From Methylococcaceae bacterium UBA662 (lineage in GTDB: Bacteria > Pseudomonadota > Gammaproteobacteria > Methylococcales > Methylomonadaceae), in assembly GCA_002299425.1 (NCBI GenBank), contig DBNW01000024.1:1-41959 (forward strand): DNA of 41,959 bases, read 5' to 3'. This document shows positions 23,003-31,104 of this stretch, in pieces; positions within the stretch are counted from its first letter, which is position 1, and every line of letters starts with the position of its first letter. The position numbers and the translations under genes were made by a program. The notes beneath the pieces are model-generated. The model was not told the origin of the DNA, ran no database searches, and saw only the letters and a list, made by a program, of their open reading frames with translations.

Positions 23003-25225
23003 ATGAAAAAGAACCCAACCTTCCTGGCTTGCGTACTTGCGATGGCTGTGTCCACCGCGTTGGCGGCTACCCCGATTCTGGCCGAGCCGCAAGCGACGAC
23101 GAACCGTTTTTGGTGGCCGGAGCTGCTGGATCTAGAACCGCTGCGCCAGAACGCCGCTGAATCTAACCCATTAGGCAAAGCCTTCAACTATGCCGAACAC
23201 TTCAAAACCCTAGACCTGAAAACGGTGAAAAAAGACATCACCCATGTGCTGCATACTTCTCAACCCTGGTGGCCGGCGGACTACGGCAATTACGGGCCGT
23301 TTTTCATTCGCATGGCCTGGCACAGTGCCGGCGTGTACCGCATTTTCGACGGGCGTGGCGGTGCGGGGGGTGGCCAACAACGCTTCGAGCCGCTCAACAG
23401 TTGGCCCGATAACATCAACCTCGATAAAGCCCGCCGTCTGTTGTGGCCGGTCAAACAGAAATACGGTGCCAAGCTGTCTTGGGCCGATTTAATGGTGTTG
23501 TCTGGTAACGTCGCCCTGGAAGACATGGGCTTTAAGACGCTAGGCTTTGCTGGCGGCCGTACCGACGATTGGGAAGCCGAGAAGGTTAATTGGGGAGCAG
23601 AAAAAAAATTCCTCGCCGACGAACGTCACAATGACCAAGGTAAACTGGCAAAACCGCTGGCTGCCGTGCAAATGGGGCTGATTTACGTCAACCCGGAAGG
23701 TCCGGGCGGCAACCCCGATCCGTTGGCGGCCGCCAAGCATATCCGCGAAACCTTCGGCCGCATGGCGATGAATGATGAAGAAACGGTAGCACTGATCGCT
23801 GGCGGTCATACCTTTGGCAAGGCGCACGGTGCCCACAAACCGGATGATTGCATCGGCAAAGAACCGGCTGCCGCCGGCCTTGAGGAGCAAGGCTTGGGCT
23901 GGGCTAACAGATGCGGTAGCGGTCATGGTGCGGACACTGTCAGTAGCGGCCTGGAAGGGGCGTGGTCGACCAACCCGGTGCGTTGGACTCACGACTATTT
24001 GACTTGGCTGTACACCTTTGATTGGCAACAAACCAAGAGCCCAGCCGGCGCGACGCAATGGATTCCCAAGGATGGCAAAGGCGAAAACTTTGTACCGGAC
24101 GCACACGACACCAACAAACGCCATGCGCCCATCATGTTTACGACCGATATTGCGCTGAAAATGGACCCTGAGTATCAAAAAATATCCAAGCGCTTTCTGG
24201 ATAATCCCAAGGAGCTTGAGGCCGCTTTTGCCAAAGCTTGGTTCAAACTGACCCACCGCGACATGGGTCCTAAGGCCCGCTACATCGGTGTCGAAGTGCC
24301 GACCGAAGACTTCATCTGGCAGGATCCGATACCTAAAGCCGACCACCCGTTAATTGACGCCAAGGATATCGCCAAATTGAAGTCGGCCATTTTGGCTTCG
24401 GATTTGACTATTCCGGAACTGGTTAGAACGGCCTGGGCTTCGGCAGTGACCTTTCGCGGTACCGATATGCGTGGGGGTGCCAACGGCGCGCGTATTCGCC
24501 TAGTCCCGCAAAGAAACTGGGAAGTCAACGACCCAGCCGAGCTGGCTAAGGTATTGACTCAACTAGAAACGATCCAGAAAGATTTTAACCGCTCGTTAAC
24601 AGGCGGCAAGAAAGTGTCGCTGGCCGATGTGATCGTGCTGGGCGGCTCTGCCGCCGTGGAAGAAGCCGCCCATAAGGCCGGTCACACGGTGCAAGTGCCG
24701 TTTAAACCGGGCCGTAATGATGCGACACAGGAACAAACCGATGTCGAGTCTATTGCGGTATTGGAGCCTAAAGCCGACGGTTTCCGCAATTACTTTGGCA
24801 AAGATAATGCGCTTTCGCCTACAGAAATGCTGGTTGAGCGAGCGTACTTCTTAACCTTAAGCGTGCCTGAAATGTCGGTGCTGGTTGGCGGCATGCGGGC
24901 ACTGGATGCCAATACTGGCCATTCCAAGCACGGCGTATTCACCGGTCGGCCAGGCACGTTGAGCAACGATTTCTTCGTCAATCTGCTCGATATGTCAACT
25001 CGGTGGAGCAAGTCGGAAACCGAGGGTATTTACGAAGGGCGGGATCGGGCAAGCGACCAAATCAAATGGACGGCCACGCCGGTTGACCTGATCTTTGGCT
25101 CTAACTCCGAGTTGCGAGCGGTGGCAGAAGTCTACGCTTCGCAAGACGCCCAGCAAAAGTTCGTACAGGACTTTGTTAACGCATGGACAAAGGTGATGAG
25201 CTTGGATCGTTTTGACACGCTCTGA
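23003..25225 (+). CDS. katG: Catalase-peroxidase KatG with signal peptide
   Basis: This is a bifunctional haem catalase-peroxidase of 740 residues. The ATG at 23003 has AGAGG upstream. The distal site is intact: R103, W106 and H107 in RMAWHSAG. The covalent Met-Tyr-Trp adduct residues are W106, Y228 (GLIYVNPEG) and M254 (RMAMND). The proximal haem ligand is H269 in GGHTFGKAHG. The second, haem-free half (from about residue 430) is complete. Residues 1-28 form a signal peptide with a hydrophobic core and AxA sites (STALAATPILAEPQ), so the enzyme is probably exported to the periplasm, as for KatP-like or KatG2 forms. It has no operon partner. Confidence 0.97.
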   Translation: MKKNPTFLACVLAMAVSTALAATPILAEPQATTNRFWWPELLDLEPLRQNAAESNPLGKAFNYAEHFKTLDLKTVKKDITHVLHTSQPWWPADYGNYGPFFIRMAWHSAGVYRIFDGRGGAGGGQQRFEPLNSWPDNINLDKARRLLWPVKQKYGAKLSWADLMVLSGNVALEDMGFKTLGFAGGRTDDWEAEKVNWGAEKKFLADERHNDQGKLAKPLAAVQMGLIYVNPEGPGGNPDPLAAAKHIRETFGRMAMNDEETVALIAGGHTFGKAHGAHKPDDCIGKEPAAAGLEEQGLGWANRCGSGHGADTVSSGLEGAWSTNPVRWTHDYLTWLYTFDWQQTKSPAGATQWIPKDGKGENFVPDAHDTNKRHAPIMFTTDIALKMDPEYQKISKRFLDNPKELEAAFAKAWFKLTHRDMGPKARYIGVEVPTEDFIWQDPIPKADHPLIDAKDIAKLKSAILASDLTIPELVRTAWASAVTFRGTDMRGGANGARIRLVPQRNWEVNDPAELAKVLTQLETIQKDFNRSLTGGKKVSLADVIVLGGSAAVEEAAHKAGHTVQVPFKPGRNDATQEQTDVESIAVLEPKADGFRNYFGKDNALSPTEMLVERAYFLTLSVPEMSVLVGGMRALDANTGHSKHGVFTGRPGTLSNDFFVNLLDMSTRWSKSETEGIYEGRDRASDQIKWTATPVDLIFGSNSELRAVAEVYASQDAQQKFVQDFVNAWTKVMSLDRFDTL

Positions 25226-25306
25226 CCTTGACTTGAAGGGAGTCCAGCTTGCGCTGTAGACTTGCAGAAAATTAAGTTTCAATTTTAGCAAACGCTTGTT
25301 TCTACC

Positions 25307-25331
25307 AAAAAAAAAGCCCTCAAAAGAGGGC
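25307..25331 (-). terminator. Rho-independent terminator after terB-like gene
   Basis: On the - strand GCCCTC and GAGGGC form a 6-bp stem with loop TTTT, followed by nine T residues. It lies between the convergent katG and terB-like genes and would stop transcription of the terB cluster. Confidence 0.8.
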
Positions 25332-25426
25332 ATCAATGATGGGGCTTAAGCGTCAGCGTCTCAAAATTAATTAATTAATTGTGGAAAAACTGCAAAAAAA
25401 TCTGGAAATAGCACGGACATGGGGAA

Positions 25427-25456
25427 ACCGGGGGCAGGTTTTTTTGTTCCCCCGGT
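25427..25456. repeat. 8-bp inverted repeat downstream of terB-like gene
   Basis: ACCGGGGG at 25427-25434 pairs with CCCCCGGT at 25449-25456 around a T-rich 14-base loop. There is no U-run directly after the stem on either strand. It may be a second weak terminator or an RNA-stabilising hairpin. A run of four TTAA-type units lies nearby (25366-25380). Confidence 0.5.
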
Positions 25457-25469
25457 CGCGTGTGCCGGT

Positions 25470-25922
25470 CTACAGTGAAAATTCGCTGGGAGCAAGGCCT
25501 AGTTCTTTGATAATTTTCACAGCTACTGCTTGTTCTGAAGCATCAAAATCACCATCTGAGGAAGCGATGGCGATAACCATGCGCACCAGCAAGCGCCCGG
25601 CACTGGGGTCGTTTTTCATTTTGCCTAGCGTTTGGTAGGCTTTAGCTTCTCCAGTATCTTTGTCAAATTCCAACTGCTCGATACAATCTTGGAAGGCTTG
25701 GATAACATCGCTGACCGGAAAAATGGATAAGGAATCGTTGCTCTCGATGAATTTGAGCATCTTTTGCTTCTCCTCCGTGCTGAGGCTACCGTCAGCCATG
25801 GCAATTAAGGCGGAACCGGCCATGGCGGCACTTAAAAAGTCTTTGTTTTTAAATTTCAAGGCTTCGGTTTTTAAGTCACCGGCCTTGGTTTTAAGTTGAT
25901 TTAAAAAGTTTTGGAAACTCAT
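25470..25922 (-). CDS. TerB family tellurite-resistance-like protein
   Basis: This is a 150-residue all-helical protein of the TerB fold. Conserved features are AGSALIAMADGSLSTEEKQK (about residues 35-54), an acidic metal-binding-type segment, and the second half VIAIASSDGDFDASEQAVAV, whose D-G-x-x-D/E spacing mirrors the first. TerB proteins bind metal ions and sense stress at the membrane with TerC, which is not present here. It is followed by a terminator. The three genes upstream on the same strand encode the nucleoside-like metabolite module often linked to ter genes, so this is probably one functional unit. Confidence 0.85.
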   Translation of the reverse strand: MSFQNFLNQLKTKAGDLKTEALKFKNKDFLSAAMAGSALIAMADGSLSTEEKQKMLKFIESNDSLSIFPVSDVIQAFQDCIEQLEFDKDTGEAKAYQTLGKMKNDPSAGRLLVRMVIAIASSDGDFDASEQAVAVKIIKELGLAPSEFSL

Positions 25923-25959
25923 GTGCTTACTCCGGTTTTGTGGTGAAAAAAAGAAAGTC

Positions 25960-26916
25960 TTAATGGGTATGATCTAGCAGGCTGCAAACTGCTTCACCGC
26001 CTAGCGGTACCGAAGTATGAACACCGTAGCAACGCTGCCGGTCCAAAATGGCCTGCGCCCATTGCTGGTGGGTGGCAATTTCACACATAGCGTCGTGCAT
26101 TTTAAACACGGCCGGGGATTGGCTTTCGCAAAGGCTTAAGGCCATTTCATAATCGTCCCGACTCACCGCATAACAGGCTTCAATGGCGAAAATTTGACTG
26201 GGATGAATGGCGGTTTTTCCAGTCAGGCCGTGTGCTAAATCCAGGTTGATTTCTTGTTGCAAGGTATCCCTATCGTTCAGGTATTCAAACACAGGTGCGG
26301 ACAATTGAAACCCGTAGGGTTTGAAGGTGCAAACCAAATGGGCGATGACTGCCGCCATTGGGGTTTGGTAGAGCGTGAAATGGCGGGGCCTGCGGATACC
26401 TAGCAAATTCATCAAGTCATTGCCGCCTATCCGCAGCATCAAAACGCTATCAAAAACTCCTTGCCGCGACAATTCTACTCGCAATGCTGTCATTGCTGCC
26501 GGGTCAAACACGTCCCGGGTTTCCAGCGTGGGCATCACCTTAAACGTGCTGCCTTGCAGTTGGTCAAAATAGGCACGGAAATTGCCTTCGTTAAATTTAG
26601 GCAGGACAAATCCGTCGATTTTGTCGATGCCAGGCAAGTCCAGCAAGCGGCTTAGAATACCGGGGTTTCTGGCGCGGATAAAGCGAAATTTGTTGGGTAC
26701 CGCAATGAAGTCTTTGAGGCTGTCGCGTAAATGCTCAAGGCTGCGGCGTAATTCGTGGTCAGCTACGGCGTCTTCGGTGCAAAAAATCATCGACCGCAAA
26801 TTGGGTAGCTTGTCGCCATTAGCAATGCTGGCTAGGTCGGCACGGTGGGCAGGCATGTACAAAGAGGCACCCAGTCGCCAAGGGCACAATGGTTGACAGG
26901 GGGGAAGCGGTGTCAT
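25960..26916 (-). CDS. HpcH/HpaI aldolase (CitE-like), Ter-associated
   Basis: This is a 318-residue TIM-barrel C-C lyase of the CitE-like group. The start at 26916 is set by an ATGA overlap with the upstream gene; an in-frame extension to 27000 is rejected. LYMPAHRADL near residue 20, the strand SMIFCTEDAV, FRFIRARNP near 78-84 and VMPTLETRD (E132) match the substrate and metal-binding strands of citrate-lyase beta-like proteins. In Ter-linked clusters this enzyme is proposed to help build a nucleoside-like or small-molecule metabolite together with the phosphoribosyltransferase and HAD phosphatase encoded next to it. The actual substrate is unknown. Confidence 0.8.
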   Translation of the reverse strand: MTPLPPCQPLCPWRLGASLYMPAHRADLASIANGDKLPNLRSMIFCTEDAVADHELRRSLEHLRDSLKDFIAVPNKFRFIRARNPGILSRLLDLPGIDKIDGFVLPKFNEGNFRAYFDQLQGSTFKVMPTLETRDVFDPAAMTALRVELSRQGVFDSVLMLRIGGNDLMNLLGIRRPRHFTLYQTPMAAVIAHLVCTFKPYGFQLSAPVFEYLNDRDTLQQEINLDLAHGLTGKTAIHPSQIFAIEACYAVSRDDYEMALSLCESQSPAVFKMHDAMCEIATHQQWAQAILDRQRCYGVHTSVPLGGEAVCSLLDHTH

Positions 26917-28019
26917 GAGCAATCCTTGATTAAGGCGATAGCGTGGAAAGGAAGGTCGGCCTGGACGGCTGACGGTACACCCCGCGCCTGGGCCAGCCAA
27001 CGCAAATGCCGGGTAGCCGGGTCGTGCGCTTGTTTTAACAGCAACAAGCGGGCTTCCCGGCGCAGTAACACCCGGGTGGATTCGCCAATGCCCGGCTTAA
27101 TCAGATGGCTGTCGCGGACGTGATAGCGTTGTTGCACACCGCTGATGCAGGTCTGTGCCCGTCGCCGTAGGCTGTCTTTGTCTAAGTTGGGTGGCTGTTG
27201 CAGCAAGGCGTCGGCAAACCCTTGCCGCCACAGGGCCGCAGCGGCGGACAGCACTTCTCCGACAAAATAAGCCGATAAGTCGTCCCCGGCAAAGTGCTGA
27301 TAAAAAACACAGCCATGAAAATCATCGGCTGCCCAGTAGGCGGGGTCGTAAAAAGTGCGGCTCACCAGGCCCGATACGGTAGCATTTAAGATGCACGAGG
27401 GAATGAGGTAGTCTTCGGTTGAGGCAGTGACCGCCGCACTGCCGCACAAATCGGTCAACACATGGAGTTCCGGGCGAATGAGCACGCCTTCGCTGTGCGC
27501 GAAACGTGCCAGACTTTCGGCTAATTGCTTGGCGATGATGCCTTTTCCGGTCCAGCCGTCGACAAATACCAAGCTTTCCGGGTTGTGCCGCTTTAGGATG
27601 TGGCGCAGCGCGTTGCTGTCCAGACCCACATCGCGGAGGATAGACACGGAATAATGTGCCGCTTCCCGATTGAAATAGCGTTTCAACAAATGCTTGAGCA
27701 ACACCCCAATGGGAGTCCCTGCCCGCGCCAGGGAAACCAGAGCAATGCCGTGCCGACGGTTAGCGGCGATCTGCCCGGCTAATATCAGGGCATGCCGGGC
27801 CAGTTGTGGTTTGTTGTCACGCAGTGCTTCGTGAAACAAAGCCAGGTAATGCTGGGCAGGCAAGGATTCATGGCTAAGCAGTTGCGAGTAATGTTTTTGC
27901 CCGGATTGAATCAAGGCTTCCTTGACGGCTACGGGGGTGTCTTCTAACACCATGGGTTTTAGCAAAAACTCGACGTCATCGGCAGTGTAGCTGCCAGTAA
28001 ACGGGACGCAGGCGGTCAT
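26913..28019 (-). CDS. StiP-type phosphoribosyltransferase (PRTase/Pelota-like), Ter-associated
   Basis: This is a 368-residue protein of the family called cysteine protease StiP, or PRTase_1, in databases. Residues 94-109 (LVSLARAGTPIGVLLK) and 151-162 (VFVDGWTGKGII) are the hallmark strand-loop motifs; the latter resembles a PRPP-binding loop. The C-terminal about 90 residues, including HLIKPGIGESTRVLLRREA, fit the Pelota-like RNA-binding extension of the family. Such proteins occur in Ter stress-response clusters and are proposed to make a ribosylated metabolite. The start overlaps the HAD gene stop as TGATG and the stop overlaps the aldolase start as ATGA. Confidence 0.8.
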   Translation of the reverse strand: MTACVPFTGSYTADDVEFLLKPMVLEDTPVAVKEALIQSGQKHYSQLLSHESLPAQHYLALFHEALRDNKPQLARHALILAGQIAANRRHGIALVSLARAGTPIGVLLKHLLKRYFNREAAHYSVSILRDVGLDSNALRHILKRHNPESLVFVDGWTGKGIIAKQLAESLARFAHSEGVLIRPELHVLTDLCGSAAVTASTEDYLIPSCILNATVSGLVSRTFYDPAYWAADDFHGCVFYQHFAGDDLSAYFVGEVLSAAAALWRQGFADALLQQPPNLDKDSLRRRAQTCISGVQQRYHVRDSHLIKPGIGESTRVLLRREARLLLLKQAHDPATRHLRWLAQARGVPSAVQADLPFHAIALIKDCS

Positions 28020-28765
28020 CAGGCGGCGGCTAAATAGCGGCTGAGCTGCGTGTTTTTGGGGATGAGCGCGTAATCACACAGGCTCATGAAAGCAGCATCG
28101 GTTTTGCTGTCACCCGCACCAAAGGTGAGCAATTCCGAGTGTTCTTGCTGGTAGTGTCTTAGCAAATAAGCCACGGCGTTTTCTTTGGCAATGGGTTTTG
28201 GCAACACGGCCAGGTTGTTGCCGTTCAAATGCCAGTACAAAGTGCCATCAGCAATGGCCGGATGGTGGTTGATAACGGCATGCAACAAGTCCAACAACGG
28301 TGCTTCCGTTCCGTCGGTGTGTTTGACGAACCCGTACCAGGTACTGCCAAAATCGCGCACTAAGCGGGGTTTGTAACCGCATCTTAGCTGGCAATGTGCC
28401 TCAATGCGATGCCACAAATCGAGAAAATGGCCGTGGAATCCTGTCAGTTGCGCTAGGATGGAAACCATCCAAGCAGTGTTCGGAGCACCTGATTTGTCTA
28501 AAATAACAGCACCGTGGTTCAGCACCGCTTCCTCTGTAAAAGGCAAGTTGACTCGGGCAAAAGATCCGGCATCGCGGGCGGTAACCGGAACTATTTTGAA
28601 GCCTTGGGCAAACCATTGCCACAGCCATTGTTGTTTGTGGGTGGCGAAAGAATTGGCGGTACCGTCAGGCAAAAATGCGCGCGCTTGCAGGCGGTCGTCT
28701 TCGAGACATTTGCGGCGGGTTTGGAATAACGTGTCGTCTAAGTCTAAGAAAATATAACGCTGCAT
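28019..28765 (-). CDS. HAD superfamily phosphatase, Ter-associated
   Basis: This is a 248-residue HAD hydrolase. Motif I is FLDLDDT with nucleophile Asp8 and acid/base Asp10. Motif II is PVTARD. The lysine of motif III is probably PIAKEN, and motif IV is FGAGDSKTDAAFM. The cap between motifs II and III makes it similar to sucrose-phosphatase or Cof-type enzymes. It is the first gene of the four-gene cluster HAD - StiP - CitE-like - terB and is presumably the phosphatase step of that metabolite pathway. Confidence 0.85.
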   Translation of the reverse strand: MQRYIFLDLDDTLFQTRRKCLEDDRLQARAFLPDGTANSFATHKQQWLWQWFAQGFKIVPVTARDAGSFARVNLPFTEEAVLNHGAVILDKSGAPNTAWMVSILAQLTGFHGHFLDLWHRIEAHCQLRCGYKPRLVRDFGSTWYGFVKHTDGTEAPLLDLLHAVINHHPAIADGTLYWHLNGNNLAVLPKPIAKENAVAYLLRHYQQEHSELLTFGAGDSKTDAAFMSLCDYALIPKNTQLSRYLAAA

Positions 28766-28945
28766 GAGTTGGCTTGAGGAAACGGTGCGTTGCGGCCATT
28801 ATCGCACGACGGCCGCAGAGCAGGCTACAACGCCCGGTTTCTTTCTCGGTTAACAGGCTCTAGCATCCGCTACACCTAAGGGCTGTGCAGTTGCACTCAA
28901 GAACTATACAATGGCCGTTATTTTTCAAGTCATTTAACGGCTCCC

Positions 28946-29308
28946 ATGCTCAAGCGTCTTTCTCTTTCTCTTTTGGTTTTGTTGCCACTGCTGATGCCCT
29001 TAAGTCTGGCTTTTGGCCACGCGGTGATCACTAAAAACTCGTTAAAAATCGACCCCATCCGTGCTGGGGTGGCCAGCCAAATTTCCTTAGTGTTTAATGC
29101 CAAGGTTGAAGTGGGCTTATCCGTGTTTTATCTGGTCAAAGCAGGCGACATCCATGAACCCCTGTCTGTCCAGCGAGGTAGCAAAAAAGGCGAGGTTTTA
29201 GTGAACATACCGCCATTGCTTGCAGGCGAACATGCAATCAATTTTAAAATTTTTGCGGCGGACGGCCATTTGACCGAAGAGGTCATCCGGTTTTTTGTCG
29301 TCAAATAG
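28946..29308 (+). CDS. CopC-like periplasmic copper-binding protein
   Basis: This is a 120-residue secreted protein. A signal peptide of about 24 residues ends in LAFG, leaving His25 as the new N-terminus (HAVITKNSL), the usual Cu(II) ligand of CopC. The beta-sandwich ends with FAADGHLTEEVIRFFV, carrying the conserved D-G-H pair near the second ligand. CopC proteins bind copper in the periplasm and usually work with CopD, which is absent here, so it may act alone. A tRNA gene follows 23 bases later on the same strand. Confidence 0.8.
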   Translation: MLKRLSLSLLVLLPLLMPLSLAFGHAVITKNSLKIDPIRAGVASQISLVFNAKVEVGLSVFYLVKAGDIHEPLSVQRGSKKGEVLVNIPPLLAGEHAINFKIFAADGHLTEEVIRFFVVK

Positions 29309-29331
29309 TCTTTTTACACTGTAAAAACACA

Positions 29332-29407
29332 GCCGGTGTAGCTCAGTCGGTAGAGCAGCGCACTCGTAACGCGAAGGTCGTAGGTTCGATTCCTATCTCC
29401 GGCACCA
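29332..29407 (+). tRNA. tRNA-Thr (anticodon CGT)
   Basis: The 76-base cloverleaf with encoded CCA begins GCCGGTGTAGCTC. The D arm is intact, the anticodon loop CTCGTAA carries CGT, and the T loop is GTTCGATTCC. The sequence is close to E. coli tRNA-Thr(CGT). Two pairs are mismatched: acceptor pair 6-67 (T-T) and anticodon-stem pair 31-39 (A-C). It should still fold. Confidence 0.92.
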
Positions 29408-29490
29408 TAAAAATCAGTTACTTAATAAAAAATTAATTTTCTAAAACCCACTACGCCACACTCACGTCACACAAAAAAATAAAAAGGCAC

Positions 29491-29527
29491 AAAAAAACCC
29501 CGTAAGCGGCAAAGCTTAGCGGGGTTT
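29491..29527 (-). terminator. Rho-independent terminator of ilv operon
   Basis: On the - strand AAACCCCGCTAAGC pairs with GCTTACGGGGTTT (one bulged base) around a six-base loop, followed by further T residues. It lies 37 bases past the ilvC stop. Confidence 0.85.
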
Positions 29528-29563
29528 ACTGTGTTCTGATAACCGACCAAAACTTACAGGGAA

Positions 29564-30580
29564 TTAGTTTTTTTCCCTATCGACCAATTGATTAGCCTTA
29601 ATCCACGGCATCATGCTGCGCAATTGTCCACCGACCACTTCAATCGGATGCTCGGCGTTCAGGCGGCGGCGGGCGGTCATTTCCGGGTAGCCGGTCAGGC
29701 CCTCGACGATAAAGCGTTTGGCGTATTCGCCAGTTTGGATATTTTTCAAGGCTTCGCGCATGGCCTGGCGGCTTTCTGCATTGATGACTTTCGGGCCGGT
29801 GACGTATTCGCCGTACTCGGCATTGTTGGAAATGGAGTAGTTCATGTTGGCGATGCCGCCTTCGTACATCAAATCGACAATCAGTTTCAGCTCGTGCAGG
29901 CATTCAAAATAGGCCATTTCCGGGGCGTAACCGGCTTCGACCAAGGTGTCAAAACCGGCTTTGATCAGCTCCACCGCGCCACCGCATAGTACCGCCTGCT
30001 CGCCGAACAAATCGGTTTCGGTTTCGTCACGGAAGGTGGTCTCGATGATGCCGGAACGGCCGCCACCGATAGCCGATGCGTAAGCCAAGCAAATGGCTTT
30101 GGCGGTGCCAGAGGCGTCTTGATGAACGGCGATCAAATCGGGCACGCCGCCGCCGCGAACAAATTCAGAACGCACGGTGTGGCCTGGGGCTTTCGGGGCA
30201 ATCATGATGACATCGAGGTCGGCACGCGGCACGACTTGGTTGTACAGGATAGAAAAACCGTGCGCGAAGGCCAAGGCTGCGCCCTGCTTGATGTTGGGAG
30301 CAATTTCTGTTTTGTACAACTGGGCTTGGAATTCGTCCGGTGTCAGAACCATGATCACATCCGCGTCCCTAACCGCAGCCGGCACGTCTTTGACGGCAAG
30401 GCCACAGGCCTGGGCTTTGGCGGTGGAGGCGGAACCCGGGCGCAAACCGACGGTGACATCAACACCGGATTCTTTCAGGTTAAGGGCGTGGGCGTGGCCT
30501 TGTGAACCGTAACCAATAATGGCGACTTTTTTGTTTCTGATGATAGCCAAATTGGCATCTTTATCGTAATAAACGTGCAT
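29564..30580 (-). CDS. ilvC: Ketol-acid reductoisomerase IlvC
   Basis: This NADPH-dependent enzyme converts acetolactate or acetohydroxybutyrate to the dihydroxy acid in valine/isoleucine synthesis. At 338 residues it is a class I (short) form. The Rossmann motif GYGSQGHAHALNLKESG lies near residue 24. PKAPGHTVRSEFVRGGGVP is the conserved central loop, and DETETDLFGEQAVLCGG holds the metal-binding Asp/Glu residues. ECLHELKLIVDLMYEGG and the C-terminal knotted helices are intact. It is the last gene of ilvI-ilvH-ilvC, 32 bases after ilvH, and is followed by a terminator. Confidence 0.98.
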   Translation of the reverse strand: MHVYYDKDANLAIIRNKKVAIIGYGSQGHAHALNLKESGVDVTVGLRPGSASTAKAQACGLAVKDVPAAVRDADVIMVLTPDEFQAQLYKTEIAPNIKQGAALAFAHGFSILYNQVVPRADLDVIMIAPKAPGHTVRSEFVRGGGVPDLIAVHQDASGTAKAICLAYASAIGGGRSGIIETTFRDETETDLFGEQAVLCGGAVELIKAGFDTLVEAGYAPEMAYFECLHELKLIVDLMYEGGIANMNYSISNNAEYGEYVTGPKVINAESRQAMREALKNIQTGEYAKRFIVEGLTGYPEMTARRRLNAEHPIEVVGGQLRSMMPWIKANQLVDREKN

Positions 30581-30612
30581 GGTGGTTCCTGTTTTTTTTT
30601 GAATTTAGTAAG

Positions 30613-31104
30613 TTACAAATGCAATCCCAGCTCACCCCGAGAAATGCCGGTAGCACCGGAACGCACCACTTCGATGATGGCGGCTTTGTCCAAGGTGGCG
30701 ATAAAGGCATCGAGCTTATCGGACGGGCCGGTCATTTCCACGACATAGGAGCCGGCGGTCACGTCAATGATTTTGCCACGGAAAATATCGGTCGTGCGAC
30801 GGATTTCCTCGCGGGTTTCGGGCGAGGTTTTCACTTTTAGCAACATCAATTCCCGCTCGATATGCACGGTTTCGGCCAAGTCAATCAACTTGACCACGTC
30901 AATCAGCTTATTGAGCTGCTTGGTGATTTGCTCAATGACGGTGTCGTTGCCGTAGGTGACGACAGTCATGCGCGACAAACTGGTATCTTCAGTCGGGGCA
31001 ACGGTTAGCGATTCAATGTTGTAGCCACGCGCGGAAAATAAGCCGGCTACCCGCGACAGTGCCCCCGATTCGTTTTCAATGAGAATGGAAATAATGTGCC
31101 GCAT
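30613..31104 (-). CDS. ilvH: Acetolactate synthase small (regulatory) subunit IlvH
   Basis: This is a 163-residue regulatory subunit. The N-terminal ACT domain reads RHIISILIENESGALSRVAGLFSARGYNIESL, where valine binds for feedback inhibition. The C-terminal ferredoxin-like domain begins near residue 80 (ERELMLLKVK) and includes the FRGKIIDVTAGSYVVEMTG region. The start overlaps the ilvI stop by one base (TAATG), which implies coupled synthesis of the two subunits. Confidence 0.98.
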   Translation of the reverse strand: MRHIISILIENESGALSRVAGLFSARGYNIESLTVAPTEDTSLSRMTVVTYGNDTVIEQITKQLNKLIDVVKLIDLAETVHIERELMLLKVKTSPETREEIRRTTDIFRGKIIDVTAGSYVVEMTGPSDKLDAFIATLDKAAIIEVVRSGATGISRGELGLHL

